DNA of 64,000 bases from Uranotaenia lowii (Eukaryota; Arthropoda; Insecta; Diptera; Culicidae): contig NC_073693.1 in NCBI RefSeq assembly GCF_029784155.1, positions 233,073,102 through 233,137,101 on the forward strand, given 5' to 3'. Made by a program: the position numbers and the translations under genes. A model generated the notes under the pieces. It was not told the origin of the DNA. It searched no databases and saw nothing but the letters and a program-made list of their open reading frames with translations. Of the stretch, positions 1 through 12,216 are shown one piece after another. The first letter of the stretch is position 1. Every line of letters begins with the position of its first letter.

Positions 1-561
1 CTATTCGAGGAACTTTTTGGAACTTCAAGTCCATAGACGGCTTTTTGAGGAACGTTTTGTAACTTTCATGCTCACATTTGAGAAAATTCGGTACCAAATC
101 CCTTTAGAACCTTTGTTCAGCGAAATTCGAACTTGGGAGGCACGAGTTTAAGTAGATATGAGACTTTTGGTTGCTTGGGTGGTGCCGTATCATCGACGTG
201 TTTCAAATTTCCGTTCGTTAATCAAACGGAAACTTTTCCGATCATCATGCTGTTATGAAAAATGGGGTACCAAAATATTATGCTTATGTTGTGAAATCAA
301 GCCCGAAAGATGGAGTGAAAAAACCATTTACAAGTTGCATACAGGAAATCGCCTACGGAATAACGATCCACTTTATATCACATCGATATTGATAGGTGGA
401 AAATATCAACAATCAATCTGATTTAGTGGGAGAAATGTATCTTGTGATAAAATTAAAGGTCTTAAGATTTTAAACTTTAAAAACTTTTATTTTTCGGAAA
501 AAATCTCCAAAAATTTGTATATGAATTAAGCAACATATGATAAGATTCATATTTTTAATAT
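1..561. other. AT-rich intergenic DNA with dispersed-repeat motif
   Basis: No coding region is supported. The phrase ACTTTTGGTTGCTTGGG at about 162-180 recurs near 28319-28336 and, inverted, near 27433-27450, so this stretch probably belongs to an old dispersed repeat. Phrases of the type 'gaggaact-tttggaact' also repeat within the first 60 bases. Nothing else stands out. Confidence 0.4.
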
Positions 562-1912
562 AAGATACGTATAAGATATGAGATATGAGATGTGAAATAT
601 AAGATATGAGATCAGAGATATGAGATATAAGATATTAGATATGAGATATGAGATATGAGATATGAGATATGAGATATGAGATATGAGATATGAGATATGA
701 GATATGAGATATGAGATATGAGATATGAGATATGAGATATGAGATATGAGATATGAGATATGAGATATGAGATATGAGATATGAGATATGAGATATGAGA
801 TATGAGATATGAGATATGAGATATGAGATATGAGATATGAGATATGAGATATGAGATATGAGATATGAGATATGAGATATGAGATATGAGATATGAGATA
901 TGAGATATGAGATATGAGATATGAGATATGAGATATGAGATCTGAGATATGAGATGTGAAATATAAGATATGAGATAAGAGATATGAGATATAAGATATT
1001 AGATATGAGATATGAGATATGAGATATGAGATATGAGATATGAGATATGAGATATGAGATATGAGATATGAGATATGAGATATGAGATATGAGATATGAG
1101 ATATGAGATATGAGATATGAGATATGAGATATGAGATATGAGATATGAGATATGAGATATGAGATATGAGATATGAGATATGAGATATGAGATATGAGAT
1201 ATGAGATATGAGATATGAGATATGAGATATGAGATATGAGATATGAGATATGAGATATGAGATATGAGATATGAGATATGAGATATGAGATATGAGATAT
1301 GAGATATGAGCTATGAGATATGAGATATGAGATATGAGATATGAGATATGAGATATGAGATATGAGATATGAGATATGAGATATGAGATATAAGATATAA
1401 GATATGAGATATGAGATATGAGATATGAGATATGAGATATGAGATATGAGATATGAGATATGAGATATGAGATATGAGATATGAGATATGAGATATGAGA
1501 TATGAGATATGAGATATGAGATATGAGATATGAGATATGAGATATGAGATATGAGATATGAGATATGAGATATGAGATATGAGATATGAGATATGAGATA
1601 TGAGATATGAGATATGAGATATGAGATATGAGATATGAGATATGAGATATGAGATATGAGATATGAGATATGAGATATGAGATATGAGATATGAGATATG
1701 AGATATGAGATATGAGATATGAGATATGAGATATGAGATATGAGATTTGAGATATGAGATATGAGATATGAGATATGAGATGTGAGATATGAGATATGAG
1801 ATATGAGATATGAGGTATGAGATATGAGATATGAGATATGAGATATGAGATGTGAGATATGAGATATGAGATATGAGATATGAGATATGAGATATGGGAT
1901 ATGAGATAAGAG
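562..1912. repeat. 7-bp satellite array, unit GAGATAT
   Basis: About 190 head-to-tail copies of GAGATAT, with scattered single-base variants concentrated at both edges and around 1300-1400. Long open frames on the minus strand, reading repeated Ile-Ser-Tyr-Leu-Ile-Ser-His, exist only because the unit lacks stops in those frames; they are not genes. A block of distinctive variants (TGTGAA at 591-596, then ATAAGATATT) recurs 364 bp later (TGTGAA at 955-960), which is exactly 52 units. A segment of the array was therefore duplicated as one piece after the variants arose. Confidence 0.97.
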
Positions 1913-3120
1913 CTGAAATGGTATGAAGTATAATTTCTCTGTACCAAAAAATGATTTCAGTGAAATGTACAACTTTGGTTAGGTGTCATAAAATAACTTA
2001 ATTTTAAAACAAATTGCCGGATTATATTCCAAACTAAATCCCTCGTTCAAGAAAACGTAACTCTACATTCACTCAAGCATGTATTAAATGTACCATCATC
2101 TCCAACGTCGAAGCTGAAACTCGAAACGACCTTGATGGATCCTTCAACCGGAAACCGGGGGAAAGTCAACTTTTTATTGCTTACATTGACTTTTACCGCT
2201 TTCGGGTTTTTCCGCCCAGGCCGCCCACACGACCGCTGACAAAATGTAAATAGGTTGTTCGCCTACAAACAGTAGGTATCATCTATTTATGCTACACATG
2301 ATCGATGACATAAATTCTTCCCTCGGTACACATTTGTGGTGTTGTTCGTGGTCGCCAAAATTTGGGGCCATTTGCACTCTGTAACGAGCCCCAATTTGGA
2401 TCGAACATTTTTGTTTATGGCTAAACAACCGAGCAAGTGAGGTTTCTTTCAAATTTGAACGTCCATACATACGAAGTGGAGGAAACATTTAAAGTACACT
2501 TGTCGAAGTTCACATGGTAAAATGATCTCATACCCTAGCTAGATCCGAGGGGCAAATGAAATGATTTGTCCTGGTTTGCGAACGCCTTTCCTAATAAAAC
2601 ATTACGCACTGTACAAAGAGAGAACCTGCCAACAATCACTTACAGCAAAAATAAGCCGGTGTTGATTTTAATTTTTGGATTATGAAACTAAAATTAAAAA
2701 ACGAAAATTGAAAATATTTTTTAAGTTTTTGTTATTTCATTCCTAAATTTAACTCTTTAATTTGAAAATCGATTATACTATGAAAATGGAATTTCAATAT
2801 GTGACTATTAGAAGCTTCAAACATTAGCAATATATCTCGAAAATCTTATTCACAGCGAATTGTCCCACATATGAATTGTATTTACATTTACGAATTTCAA
2901 AAACAGCTAGCTTTGAAAAGTCTTAAAAAATTCAATTTTCGTATTTTAAAAATCTAAAGATTCGAAAATTTGTCAAATTATGTCAATTTTCCAATACACT
3001 TTTGGAATTGTTCTGTGACTGAAACCACTTTGAGGGTTCATTGATAAAAAGTATGGTTTTTACAAAACTTTTACATTTTTTGTGGTTATTATCTTAAAAA
3101 AAAACCAAAAAATTATGACC
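1913..3120. other. Intergenic, no gene seen
   Basis: The part from about 2090 to 2480 is more GC-balanced than its surroundings, but it has no convincing open frame, splice-site pattern or repeat. The remainder is A/T-rich with short homopolymer runs. Confidence 0.5.
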
Positions 3121-3128
3121 CATTTCAG

Positions 3129-3360
3129 CGTGACGTCACAACTTTTGCAAAACATTTCTTTGGTATAATGTTTGTAAATTTTACAGTTCATATCACACAT
3201 AAAAAATATACCTCTAAGTTCAAAATTGGAATCGCTACAATTTGAAATCAAATCGTATTTTTTTGCTCTTCTATTCGATCAAATTTTATGAAATTTTCAG
3301 AAAATAATCGATTCATCATCGTGTTTGCTCACGGTTTTGCAAAGCGTTGTGACGTCACGA
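3129..3360. repeat. Inverted-repeat MITE-like unit with TGACGTCA in both arms
   Basis: CGTGACGTCACAAC followed by TTTGCAAAAC at about 3129-3153 is repeated in inverted orientation at about 3336-3360 (GGTTTTGCAAAG, then GTTGTGACGTCACG). The spacer is roughly 180 bp and AT-rich. The arrangement suggests a small foldback or MITE element. Its outer ends are not certain, because I see no clear target-site duplication. Each arm carries a perfect TGACGTCA octamer, the CRE/ATF palindrome, which could bind bZIP factors, but no gene lies nearby. Confidence 0.5.
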
Positions 3361-5317
3361 AATATTACCTATGGTCAGCTACATGAAATAAATCAAAGTC
3401 TTCAAAGTATAATCTTAAAATTAATGCTTAATTTACTCAACTCAACAAATAATGTGATTTGGTGATGAAATCGATCAATTTATTCCCAAAAAATAAGGGG
3501 AATTGAATCTTTACTGCATTACTGCGCACATCAATTTAATTTGGAATTTATTTGTGTAATTTTGTGAATATTATTCAGAAAAAAACTAAATACTAGGGAT
3601 TTTTCTTTAAAGTTAGCTAATGGACAATGTTTAGAGTGCTTTAATCAGCCGACTTATGAAAATCTTATGAGTTGCAACCTGAAATAGATCCTAAGCCCTA
3701 AGCACAAAGTCCAATGCTAAATTTGGGGGATCGGATTACGGAAATAGATGGCGTAATAAGGCTAAAATTTGTATGGAATTATGAGAAATTTGTTTGGAGG
3801 GCACATGAAAACCAAGTTTTGCACCAATCACATAGCCTTCATTATGACAATTTTTTATCTCAACGCCCCTTTTCGATAAGGGTTATTGTGAAAAAAGATA
3901 CTCAGTTTAAAGAATTAGCTTCTGAAGGGTCAATTATAAAAAATACATAAATGATCGTTAAACGACGCTTAATAACTGTTTTATGATAACTCTTATTGAA
4001 AATGAAATATTTTCATAATTAAAGCATCAAATTCAATAAATGAAACACTAAAATTTTCAATTAATCAGTTGATAAAGTCCAAAATTATTGGTGAGAAACT
4101 GTTTTTAATGTTCATCCCGAACAAAATCCACGTAATTCCAAACAAACATTAGGTTTGTTGCGCGACCGCTTTCCGTAGTATAATCTGGCCTTAGTTTTGC
4201 ATAGGATCCTGTGCTAGTAACAACATATTTAATTTTATTAATTTTGTAATTTAGTTAAAAGTATCTTTGGTGGGACTTTATGTGAATAAGGGGTTCGATA
4301 TGGATTTTCTTGTAATATTCTTTGAGGTGGAAATTTCAATAAAGTACAGTACAGTTATTTTAGAATAATTTTACTCGAAATTTATTTTTCTTTCAATTCT
4401 TATGAGTTTGTTTGAAAGAAAAAGTTTATCTAAATTTACCGTGTTCAAACATTTTTTGAATCTCATTGCATTTATTCCATGGGTTTAACAAGTAAAGACA
4501 AGTAAAATAAACTATTAGCGTGTTTTTTTTTATTCTAATGTTGAAGAACTTCATCTTTTTGCAAGATTTTTATTCAAATCACAAATAACTTCCTGTTTAA
4601 TGATTCACAAATATTCTTTTTAAAATCGATTGGGAATCCATGTTAGTGATAGTTTGTTTTTCTTGAATCAAGTTTTCAATATGCGCGGTTTTATTTTTTT
4701 TTTAGATGAGTTTTAAAATCACCGCGTTTATGCGATGTTATCTTATTTCATTAAAAACTTGATAATTGAATTCATTTAGTCAAGTGCATTGTTATGTAAA
4801 ATTTGTATTGAAGAAATACTGTATAAATATTGAAGTATGAAGTCATGAACGTTTCCGAAAAAAAAGTAAATCAATTTTCGTAAAAATAAATACATTATCA
4901 CCGATTCTAGGGCGTGAACTTACTGTGATTATTCTTAATCTAAAATCATGCTTAAAAATGGCTCTACAATAATTTTGCAATAATTTTTTTTGTATAGCTA
5001 GATTTTTGACAAAGTTGTGTTTCAAATAAAAAAAACTGTTGAAATCAGTTAATTTCATACTAAAATCTTTGAATTTCAACGACAACATACTCAATTCTAA
5101 AACCCGATTTGATACATTTCACAGAGATTTGTAGCCTTTCTTACAGCCTGTAAATTATATATAGATACACATTACACAAAATAATAAACAAATGATAGTT
5201 TTAGAAATTCTTAATTATATTTGAAAAATTTCGAACGTGATAAATCTTAATATGAGTTTGAGAAATTAAAATTCAAAATGTTTTAGAGAATAAAAGTATT
5301 TTAAAATTGACTTGAAA
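3361..5317. other. AT-rich intergenic, no gene seen
   Basis: Open frames here are short and lack recognisable domains or coding-like composition. No tRNA-like folds, arrays or transposon ends were found. Confidence 0.5.
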
Positions 5318-6060
5318 TGTCAATTTTATCAATTTTGCCATTTTTAAATTTTGTCAATTTTATCAATTTTCCCATTTTTAAATTTTGTCAATTTCGTCAA
5401 TTTTGTAAGTTTTGTAAATTTTGTAAATTTTGTAAATTTTGTAAATTTTGTAAATTTTGTCAATTTTATCATTCTGCCAATTTTCGCAATTTTGTCAATT
5501 TTGTCAATTTTGTCAATTTTATCAATTTTGTCAATTTTGTCAATTTTGTCAATTTTGTCAATTTTGTCAATTTTGTCAATTTTGTCAATTTTGTCAATTT
5601 TGTCAATTTTGTCAATTTTGTCAATTTTGTCAATTTTGTCAATTTTGTCAATTTTGTCAATTTTGTCAATTTTTTCAATTTTGTCAATTTTGTCAATTTT
5701 GTCAATTTTGTCAATTAAGTGAATTGTGTCAATTTTGTCAATTTTGTCAATTTTGTCAATTTTGTCAATTTTGTCAATTTTGTCAATTTTGTCAATTTTG
5801 TCAATTTTGTCAATTTTGTCAATTTTGTCAATTTTGTCAATTTTGTCAATTTTGTCAATTTTGTCAATTTTGTCAATTTTGTCAATTTTGTCAATTTTGT
5901 CAATTTTGTCAATTTTGTCAATTTTGTCAATTTTGTCAATTTTGTCAATTTTGTCAATTTTGTCAATTTTGTCAATTTTGTCAATTTTGTCAATTTTGTC
6001 AATTTTGTCAATTTTGTCAATTTTGTCAATTTTGTCAATTTTTTCAATTTGGCTTATTTT
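5318..6060. repeat. 9-bp satellite array, unit AATTTTGTC
   Basis: About 80 copies of AATTTTGTC. The left edge (5318-5462) is degenerate, with a duplicated 36-bp phrase and a run of AATTTTGTA variants. The array is almost perfect from 5485, with one scar at 5714-5730. Because the unit is nine bases, several frames stay open and read Asn-Phe-Val, Gln-Phe-Cys or Leu-Thr-Lys repeats; these are not genes. The unit differs from the 9-mer at 21583-23160 (ATTTTTGTC) by one base. Confidence 0.97.
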
Positions 6061-7401
6061 TTAATGTTGTCAGTTTTTTAAATTTTTTCAATTTTTTAAT
6101 TTCGTAATTTCTGTCAAATTTGCAAACAATTTCGTTTAGAGGGTAATTTTTTTGTCCCATTTATTTCACTGAAAAAGCGCTTATTTTCCATCGCTTAAAG
6201 TGATGTCAATCTTAAACTATTTTCTGAAACCTCTATACTTTTTAAAATACTCGTTAGAGTTTTGCCTGTGGTTCATGGATTTTACATATATTTTACTTTG
6301 AATTGAGACTACTCAGGCAGTGTAAAATAAAATTGTGGATCAATCAATTACATATTTTATTCTTTAAAATAGTATTTAGAGCTAAACTAGAGGTTGAAAG
6401 GGGGTCTTTATTCAACTAACATTGTATAATATTTGTATCGTGTCTATGGTCTATGGTCAAGAAAAGATAGGAGCAAGGTTCCCGAAATCACAAAAAAAAA
6501 TCTATAATTCCACAAAATTTTAAGTAAATTTTATCAAATAATCTGTGTCACTAAACACAATATTTAGAAAATATTCACATATTTCACAGATTTTTAGATT
6601 TTTGTACGAATTTCGTAAATTTTAATCTTTTATGTCAACATTAATTTAGGATTTCAAACTTTGTATTGGAAAATCATGATAAGATTGTTGTTGTTTATTA
6701 ACTTTACTCAAGGAAAATGTAACAGAAAACCGTCAAAGAACTTCTGGGTAAAAGACAGAATTTTTTTCACAAAACACAGATTTTTTTGGCAACCTTGGAT
6801 AGGAGGCCTAGAAGGCTGCAGTACTGTTTATCGGTTTTGTAAAAAAAAATTATGTATCCTAATTTAACTTCAACACTAAATCTTTTAAGAGTTTGTAGAC
6901 GTTTTTTAGCGAAAGGGTAGAAAACTGTTGTTTGAAATAAAGGGAAGAGCTATCCTTCCTTTTTGGGATCTGGCTCAACCCCTGAAATATCACCGAATCC
7001 TTACACAAAAGTATGCAAGACATGATCAGTAGATCATCAAGGCAAATGATGGTTATTCTAACTAAAAATAGTTTGTTTAAATCATTTTTAGCAAACGGAT
7101 TATGAAGTGGATTTTGTTTTTGTCATACTTTAAAAATATGCAATTCAGTAAACTTACTGCGACTGAGTCGAGAAAAAATTAAGAATTTAAAATTTAATGG
7201 AAAGAGTTATCTTGAAATTAGCAGATTTGCAACGATCGTTGATTATTTCAAGATGATAAAATTGCTGCGTCCAGATTTTTTTTTTCATAAAGCTTAGAAT
7301 TTTTTAGCTCCTAAAATGATGAGTAATGAATTAAAAAAAAATGCATAGCATACAATGTTTTCTTATTTTCCTAATAGAAGTGATGACTTGGCATTCGACA
7401 A
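6061..7401. other. AT-rich intergenic, no gene seen
   Basis: No coding, RNA or transposon signal could be supported between the 9-mer array and the DD37E element. Confidence 0.5.
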
Positions 7402-7430
7402 TATAAAGGGTGATACGGTCAAAATTTGGT
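7402..7430 (+). repeat. Left terminal inverted repeat of DD37E copy 1
   Basis: It begins TATAAAGGGTGATACGG and is an exact complement of 8985-9013. Confidence 0.92.
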
Positions 7431-7496
7431 GAATATCAATTTGACGTATTTCTTTCAATTTTGCATTTAAAAACCTGAACACCCCTCATTTTGAAG

Positions 7497-7811
<315 letters not shown>

Positions 7812-7859
7812 GAATGTTGCTCCTATTTTGATTTTGGAACTCACTCTTCTGTTGTCACA

Positions 7860-8880
7860 ATGACGTCCAAGGAAGAAGAGCAGCGTATCGAAATTTTGCT
7901 CGCGCATCGCGATAATCCAAACTACTCGCACGCAAAGCTGGCAAAATCGCTAAAAATTGCCAAATCAATCGTTACAAATGTAATTAAAGTGTTTGGGGAA
8001 CGTTTTTCGACAGCCAAGAAGTCTGGATGGGGGAGAAATCGAAAACCGGAAACCGCTGAGACGACACAGAGAGTTTCCGGTTGTTTTACGCAAAACCCTA
8101 ACCTCTCTCTCCGAGATGCCGCAAATAAGCTGGATGTATCGTCTACAACCGTGCATCGAGCCAAAAAAAAACGAGCCGGACTATCGACTTACAAGAAGGT
8201 ACTGACTCCAAATCGCGATGATAAACAAAATACGACGGCCAAAGCGCGATCCCGGAGGCTGTACACGACGATGCTGACGAAGTTTGACTGCGTGGTAATG
8301 GACGACGAAACCTACGTCAAAGCCGACTACAAGCAGCTTCCGGGACAGGAGTTTCATACGGCAAAAGGAAGGGGAAAGGTAGCAGATATTTTCAAACACA
8401 TGAAACTGTCAATTTTCGCGAAGAAATATCTGGTTTGGCAAGCCATCTGTACCTGTGGCTTGAAAAGCAGCATTTTCATAGCTTCCGGGACTGTCAACCA
8501 AGAAATTTACGTGAAAGAGTGTTTGAATAAACGTCTGCTGCCTTTCCTGAAGAAACACGGTTGTTCCGTACTGTTTTGGTCGGATTTGGCATCTTGCCAT
8601 TACGGTAAAAAGCCATGGAGTGGTACGCCGCCAACAACGTGCAGGTGGTTCCCAAGGACAAGAAACCTCCCAACACGCCAGAGCTCCGCCCAATTGAGAA
8701 ATACTGGGCTATTGTCAAGCAGAACCTAAAGAAGACCAAAAAACTGCTAAGGACGAGCAGCAGTTCAAGGCAAACTGGCTTTCTGCGGCGAAGAAGGTGG
8801 ACAAGGTGGCTGTACAAAATCTGATGTCAGGGGTTAAGCGTAAGGCCCGGCAATTCGGATTTGGAAAAGCAGAAGCCTAG
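7860..8880 (+). pseudogene. DD37E transposase, frameshifted
   Basis: Translation from the ATG at 7860 (MTSKEEEQR...) reads about 252 codons. This start is preferred because upstream codons are only microsatellite. Two helix-turn-helix-like segments cover residues about 20-60 and 80-105. The first catalytic Asp is in VMDDETYV (residue about 149) and the second in FWSDLASCHYG (about 242). A one-base deletion near 8611, seen by comparison with 63390-63400, moves the frame. The third acidic residue is then found in NTPELRPIEKYW, 37 residues after the second Asp once the shift is allowed for. A second shift lies in the A-run 8738-8743, after which the tail (KDEQQFKANW... to GFGKAEA) reads to TAG at 8880. 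The total of about 339 codons is normal for the group. It would cut and paste the element at TA sites in the nucleus if intact; it is dead as it stands. Confidence 0.88.
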
Positions 8881-8984
8881 CTGAATATTTTTTCCTGAAT
8901 TTTATACTAATTAAACTTGAAAAAGAAATTTAATTTGATTTTTTTAAATAAACGATTTCACCGATTTACACGCGTTTTCCCTTG

Positions 8985-9013
8985 ACCAAATTTTGACCGT
9001 ATCACCCTTTATA
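8985..9013 (-). repeat. Right terminal inverted repeat of DD37E copy 1
   Basis: An exact complement of 7402-7430, ending CACCCTTTATA. Confidence 0.92.
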
Positions 9014-10990
9014 CAACAAAGATTATTAAGAAGCGGAAAGCTATAAGAAATCAAGCTACCAGGAAACAAGAAACAACAGACACAACCATAGAAAAACCAG
9101 AATCGCTTTAATATCGAAAGCATAGCCATCAAGTCAAACTTTAAATTAAATTAAGTCTGAAACTGTAAAAATGTTTTCACTTTTCAGGCTTTTTTGGGCT
9201 ACCTCTTCTACATAATTTATTATAAACCAATGCATCAACACAGCCCCGCGGTAGTTAAACAAAACATAGAATTTGTGTGTATTTCGAGCGCGCTAGGTCA
9301 TCATCCCAAAATATAACATAACCTCCCTTTAGTCCAGTCCACCTCCGGCAAGTGAGCATCGTATAGGAGAGGATATTTAGCTGCATGGCGGCTGATGGTC
9401 TGTCGACGTTTTTGGCCCGACGCCAGCCCACTTCTTCAAACAGCGACGTTTTATTGTGCGAAACAGGCGGCGCATATGATTTTTGGGAGTCTACAGATTT
9501 AGTGTGGTAGTAAGTATGTAGTCTAACATGCCGGTTATGATAATGTGGACGAACATACACAGATTGTGGCATTTGGTGGTGCTGTCGAATATCTCAAATG
9601 TACGCATCCCGTTCTCTAGCAGAATCGCGTCTCTCGTTTGGTCTCTGGTAATAAATGCCTTTTCATCAAAAGCAAAAGCAACGATAAAGTAAATTGAACA
9701 CGTCTCCTGAATATCGTACTTCGATATGCGTCACTTACAGCATACGCGAGCAATCATAATTTAACAGACAGGAGCTAAGGATATGCGCATAAAAATCCTT
9801 TTAGCGAAGACAGCGACTTAATGCACTCGGTAATAGCTAGGAAAGGCGGTGGCGGATCTGAGGCTTTCTAAACAATTTATGGAAGCATTCTCGCTTCAAG
9901 CACTCAAAAGACTATAACTCGAGGGACATTGTTTAAAAATTTTCAACGCCATGTATAAAAAAGGGGTAGAATCAAAATATTTGCCTTATTATTATATTAA
10001 GTTAGTAGATATATGCTCTCAACAAATTTTGTTTGAATTTATTAAAGAGGAGAGAAAGCGATAACAAATTCATTTAAAATTTGCATAAAATGTGCGGATG
10101 GAATTTTTCTGTCAATTTGTGCACCTGCCTCCCACCTTTCATATCGGCTACTCGAAGTTTAATGAATTCAAGGAAGCAAATTAAAAGCAATAGATTAATT
10201 ACTCCAAAAGTTGATCCACACAAATTTGCAATCAACCGGAAGCGATCCTCAAGCAATTTTTCCCCATAAATAAACCCGCAAGAAACCCGGCAGGGAGCAC
10301 CAATTTTCCAGGAAAGAATCCGCATCATTAAATGTATGCAAATGAACTGAAATCATAATTGATTCCCTCCTCTCGGGGGGAAAGTTTTTCGACCGATTAT
10401 CATCTTTCAGCGTCGATGTTTCGCCAAGGTTAAGGCAAGCAGCTAAATATACAGGGGGAGAACTCAATTCTACACTCGCTTTTGGTTGAAGAATCAGTCG
10501 CATCACGAGGGCGAAGTTAAAACCGAAAAGAAATGCCGGTTGCTGGTTTTGTACATACACATCAGAACCTAACCAAATGTAAATAAATTTTCCACGTAAT
10601 TAGCCACCCAACTTGACTTTTCCCTTTAACTTTAATCGTCGTCGTACCGAGAGCCACGTCTTGGCTTGAAGTTTTGTTCTTTATTGTAGGATTTGCTTCA
10701 GAGTTTTGCATTTAGTTTAATAGGAATTATGACTTTTCAAAAGTTGTGCTGAGTCTTAAGAAGTAGACATTTCGAAAAAGGCCATTTAATGCCAAGTTAT
10801 TTATAAATGCAAATCGTTAAAGGCGACGTGGACTGTTAACCTCATTTCAACTGTCTCTTCAACTATTGTTAGGTTGGTTTAAAAGGCCGATTTGATTTTA
10901 CCAATTTACAAACCATTTTTTTAAATTCCCTGAAAATTTGAGAACTTTTCAACTGTTCAAGGTTAATCTTTGGAAGCAAATATTAGATAT
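9014..10990. other. Low-repeat intergenic DNA, possible conserved non-coding islands
   Basis: The parts at about 9250-9620 and 10070-10620 are less AT-rich and free of recognisable repeats. A 105-codon minus-strand open frame at 9255-9572 has no recognisable domain and I do not call it a gene. Homeodomain-like cores (TTAATTAC, AATTAAAAG) occur at 10180-10205. This is only a hint of regulatory DNA. Confidence 0.35.
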
Positions 10991-11728
10991 TTAAGGGGGG
11001 GGTAGGGTCTAACACTTTCAAAAAATCGATTTTTTTATTTTTTTATTTTCTTATTGTAAAACATTTCAAGAATGTTGTGTCAAATTTTCAAGTCAATTGA
11101 AGCAAAACTGAAGAAATTATAGGCCTTTATCTCCTCCTATCTAATACTGCAAGAAAGCAAGAGCAGAAACTTCAAACGCGTTTTTCTCGAAAGCACATTT
11201 TTAAAGTCCGTGGACATCGTCATTTGAAAACTACTTATCCGATTCTTTTCAAATTTGGAACATATTTTCTACATATAAAATACCAGACCCCAACGTTTTT
11301 CTTTTTTGTTTTTTTTACTTTGGGGAGATTTTACAGGTGAAAAATGACGGATTTTTTCGTGAAAAATCGTAGTTTTTACTTCAAACAGCCACAAAAATTT
11401 CATTAAAAAAATTTTAAGTTAAATAAAAACGTTGGGGTCCAGAAAAACATCTATTAAAAATATTTTGCTCTGATTTTTTGACTTCAGATGATTCTGTGCT
11501 GAGATACAGTGTCCACCGCAAATCCTGTTTTCTAAAAGGCATCCTCGAAAGTGCTCCGTCACCGGCTCATTTTTCAATATTTTTCTACGAAAAAATTACT
11601 AAATGTTCTTTTAACAATGCTTAGTATAATGCAAAAAATTTGAAAACATTTGTTTGAACGATAGCTCTAGAAAAAAATCGTGAAAATGGTGTTTTTTTTA
11701 TAGCCGTTAGACCCTACCCCCCCCTTAA
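10991..11728. mobile_element. piggyBac-type non-autonomous element
   Basis: TTAA at 10991-10994 and at 11725-11728 flank a 730 bp insert. Its ends are 19-bp inverted repeats: eight G then TAGGGTCTAAC, and the exact complement at the right. A TTAA target duplication with G/C-run ends is characteristic of the piggyBac superfamily. The interior has no transposase and consists of A/T-rich sequence with short homopolymers, so it must rely on a transposase made elsewhere. Confidence 0.8.
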
Positions 11729-12216
11729 GGTTGAACTCACTTGAAACCATCTCAATTTCAAAGCGATTTTGAAAGTTGGAATAGTTCAATGCTGTCATCA
11801 TTACCTAGAAGCTCAGACATTGGTTTTGGTTTGCCCTGGTGGATCTTCCTGGAATAAGACTTAATCGTGGCTATAGCACCAGTACCATGATGAGTGACTT
11901 CCGGCAATTTATGTAGTGCTATTTGCATCAATTTCCTGGAAGAAATTAAGAAGTTTGGAGTTCCGTTTTGGTTGACATTCAACAATTTCATGCCATCGTG
12001 ATAGATTTTGACAAAAAGAACAGACTGTTTCAATCTAAAATCCAGTCCAGAAGATACATAACTGTTTTTGTAGAATAAATATTCTTAATATGTATTATGA
12101 AATGGAATGTAATGGAATCAAACTTAATGTAAAATAATGTAGTGATCGGATCAAAAAGTGGTCAAAGTAAATTGCGTGTAAATTGATTATTTGTTTATTA
12201 AATTAATCCGAGTATC
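11729..12216. other. Intergenic, no gene seen
   Basis: A 91-codon minus-strand frame at 11758-12033 has no recognised domain. From about 12100 the sequence turns into ATGTAATG-rich DNA of the same flavour as the later pentamer array. Confidence 0.4.

Noticed and set aside
562..1912. CRISPR array
   Set aside because: Units are contiguous with no unique spacers, in a eukaryotic context.
547..1972. Minus-strand open frames of 445-466 codons in the GAGATAT array
   Set aside because: Pure repeat translation (Ile-Ser-Tyr-Leu); openness follows from a stop-free unit, with no conserved non-repeat domain.
9255..9572. 105-codon minus-strand gene
   Set aside because: No recognisable domain and no supporting splice sites; left as intergenic.
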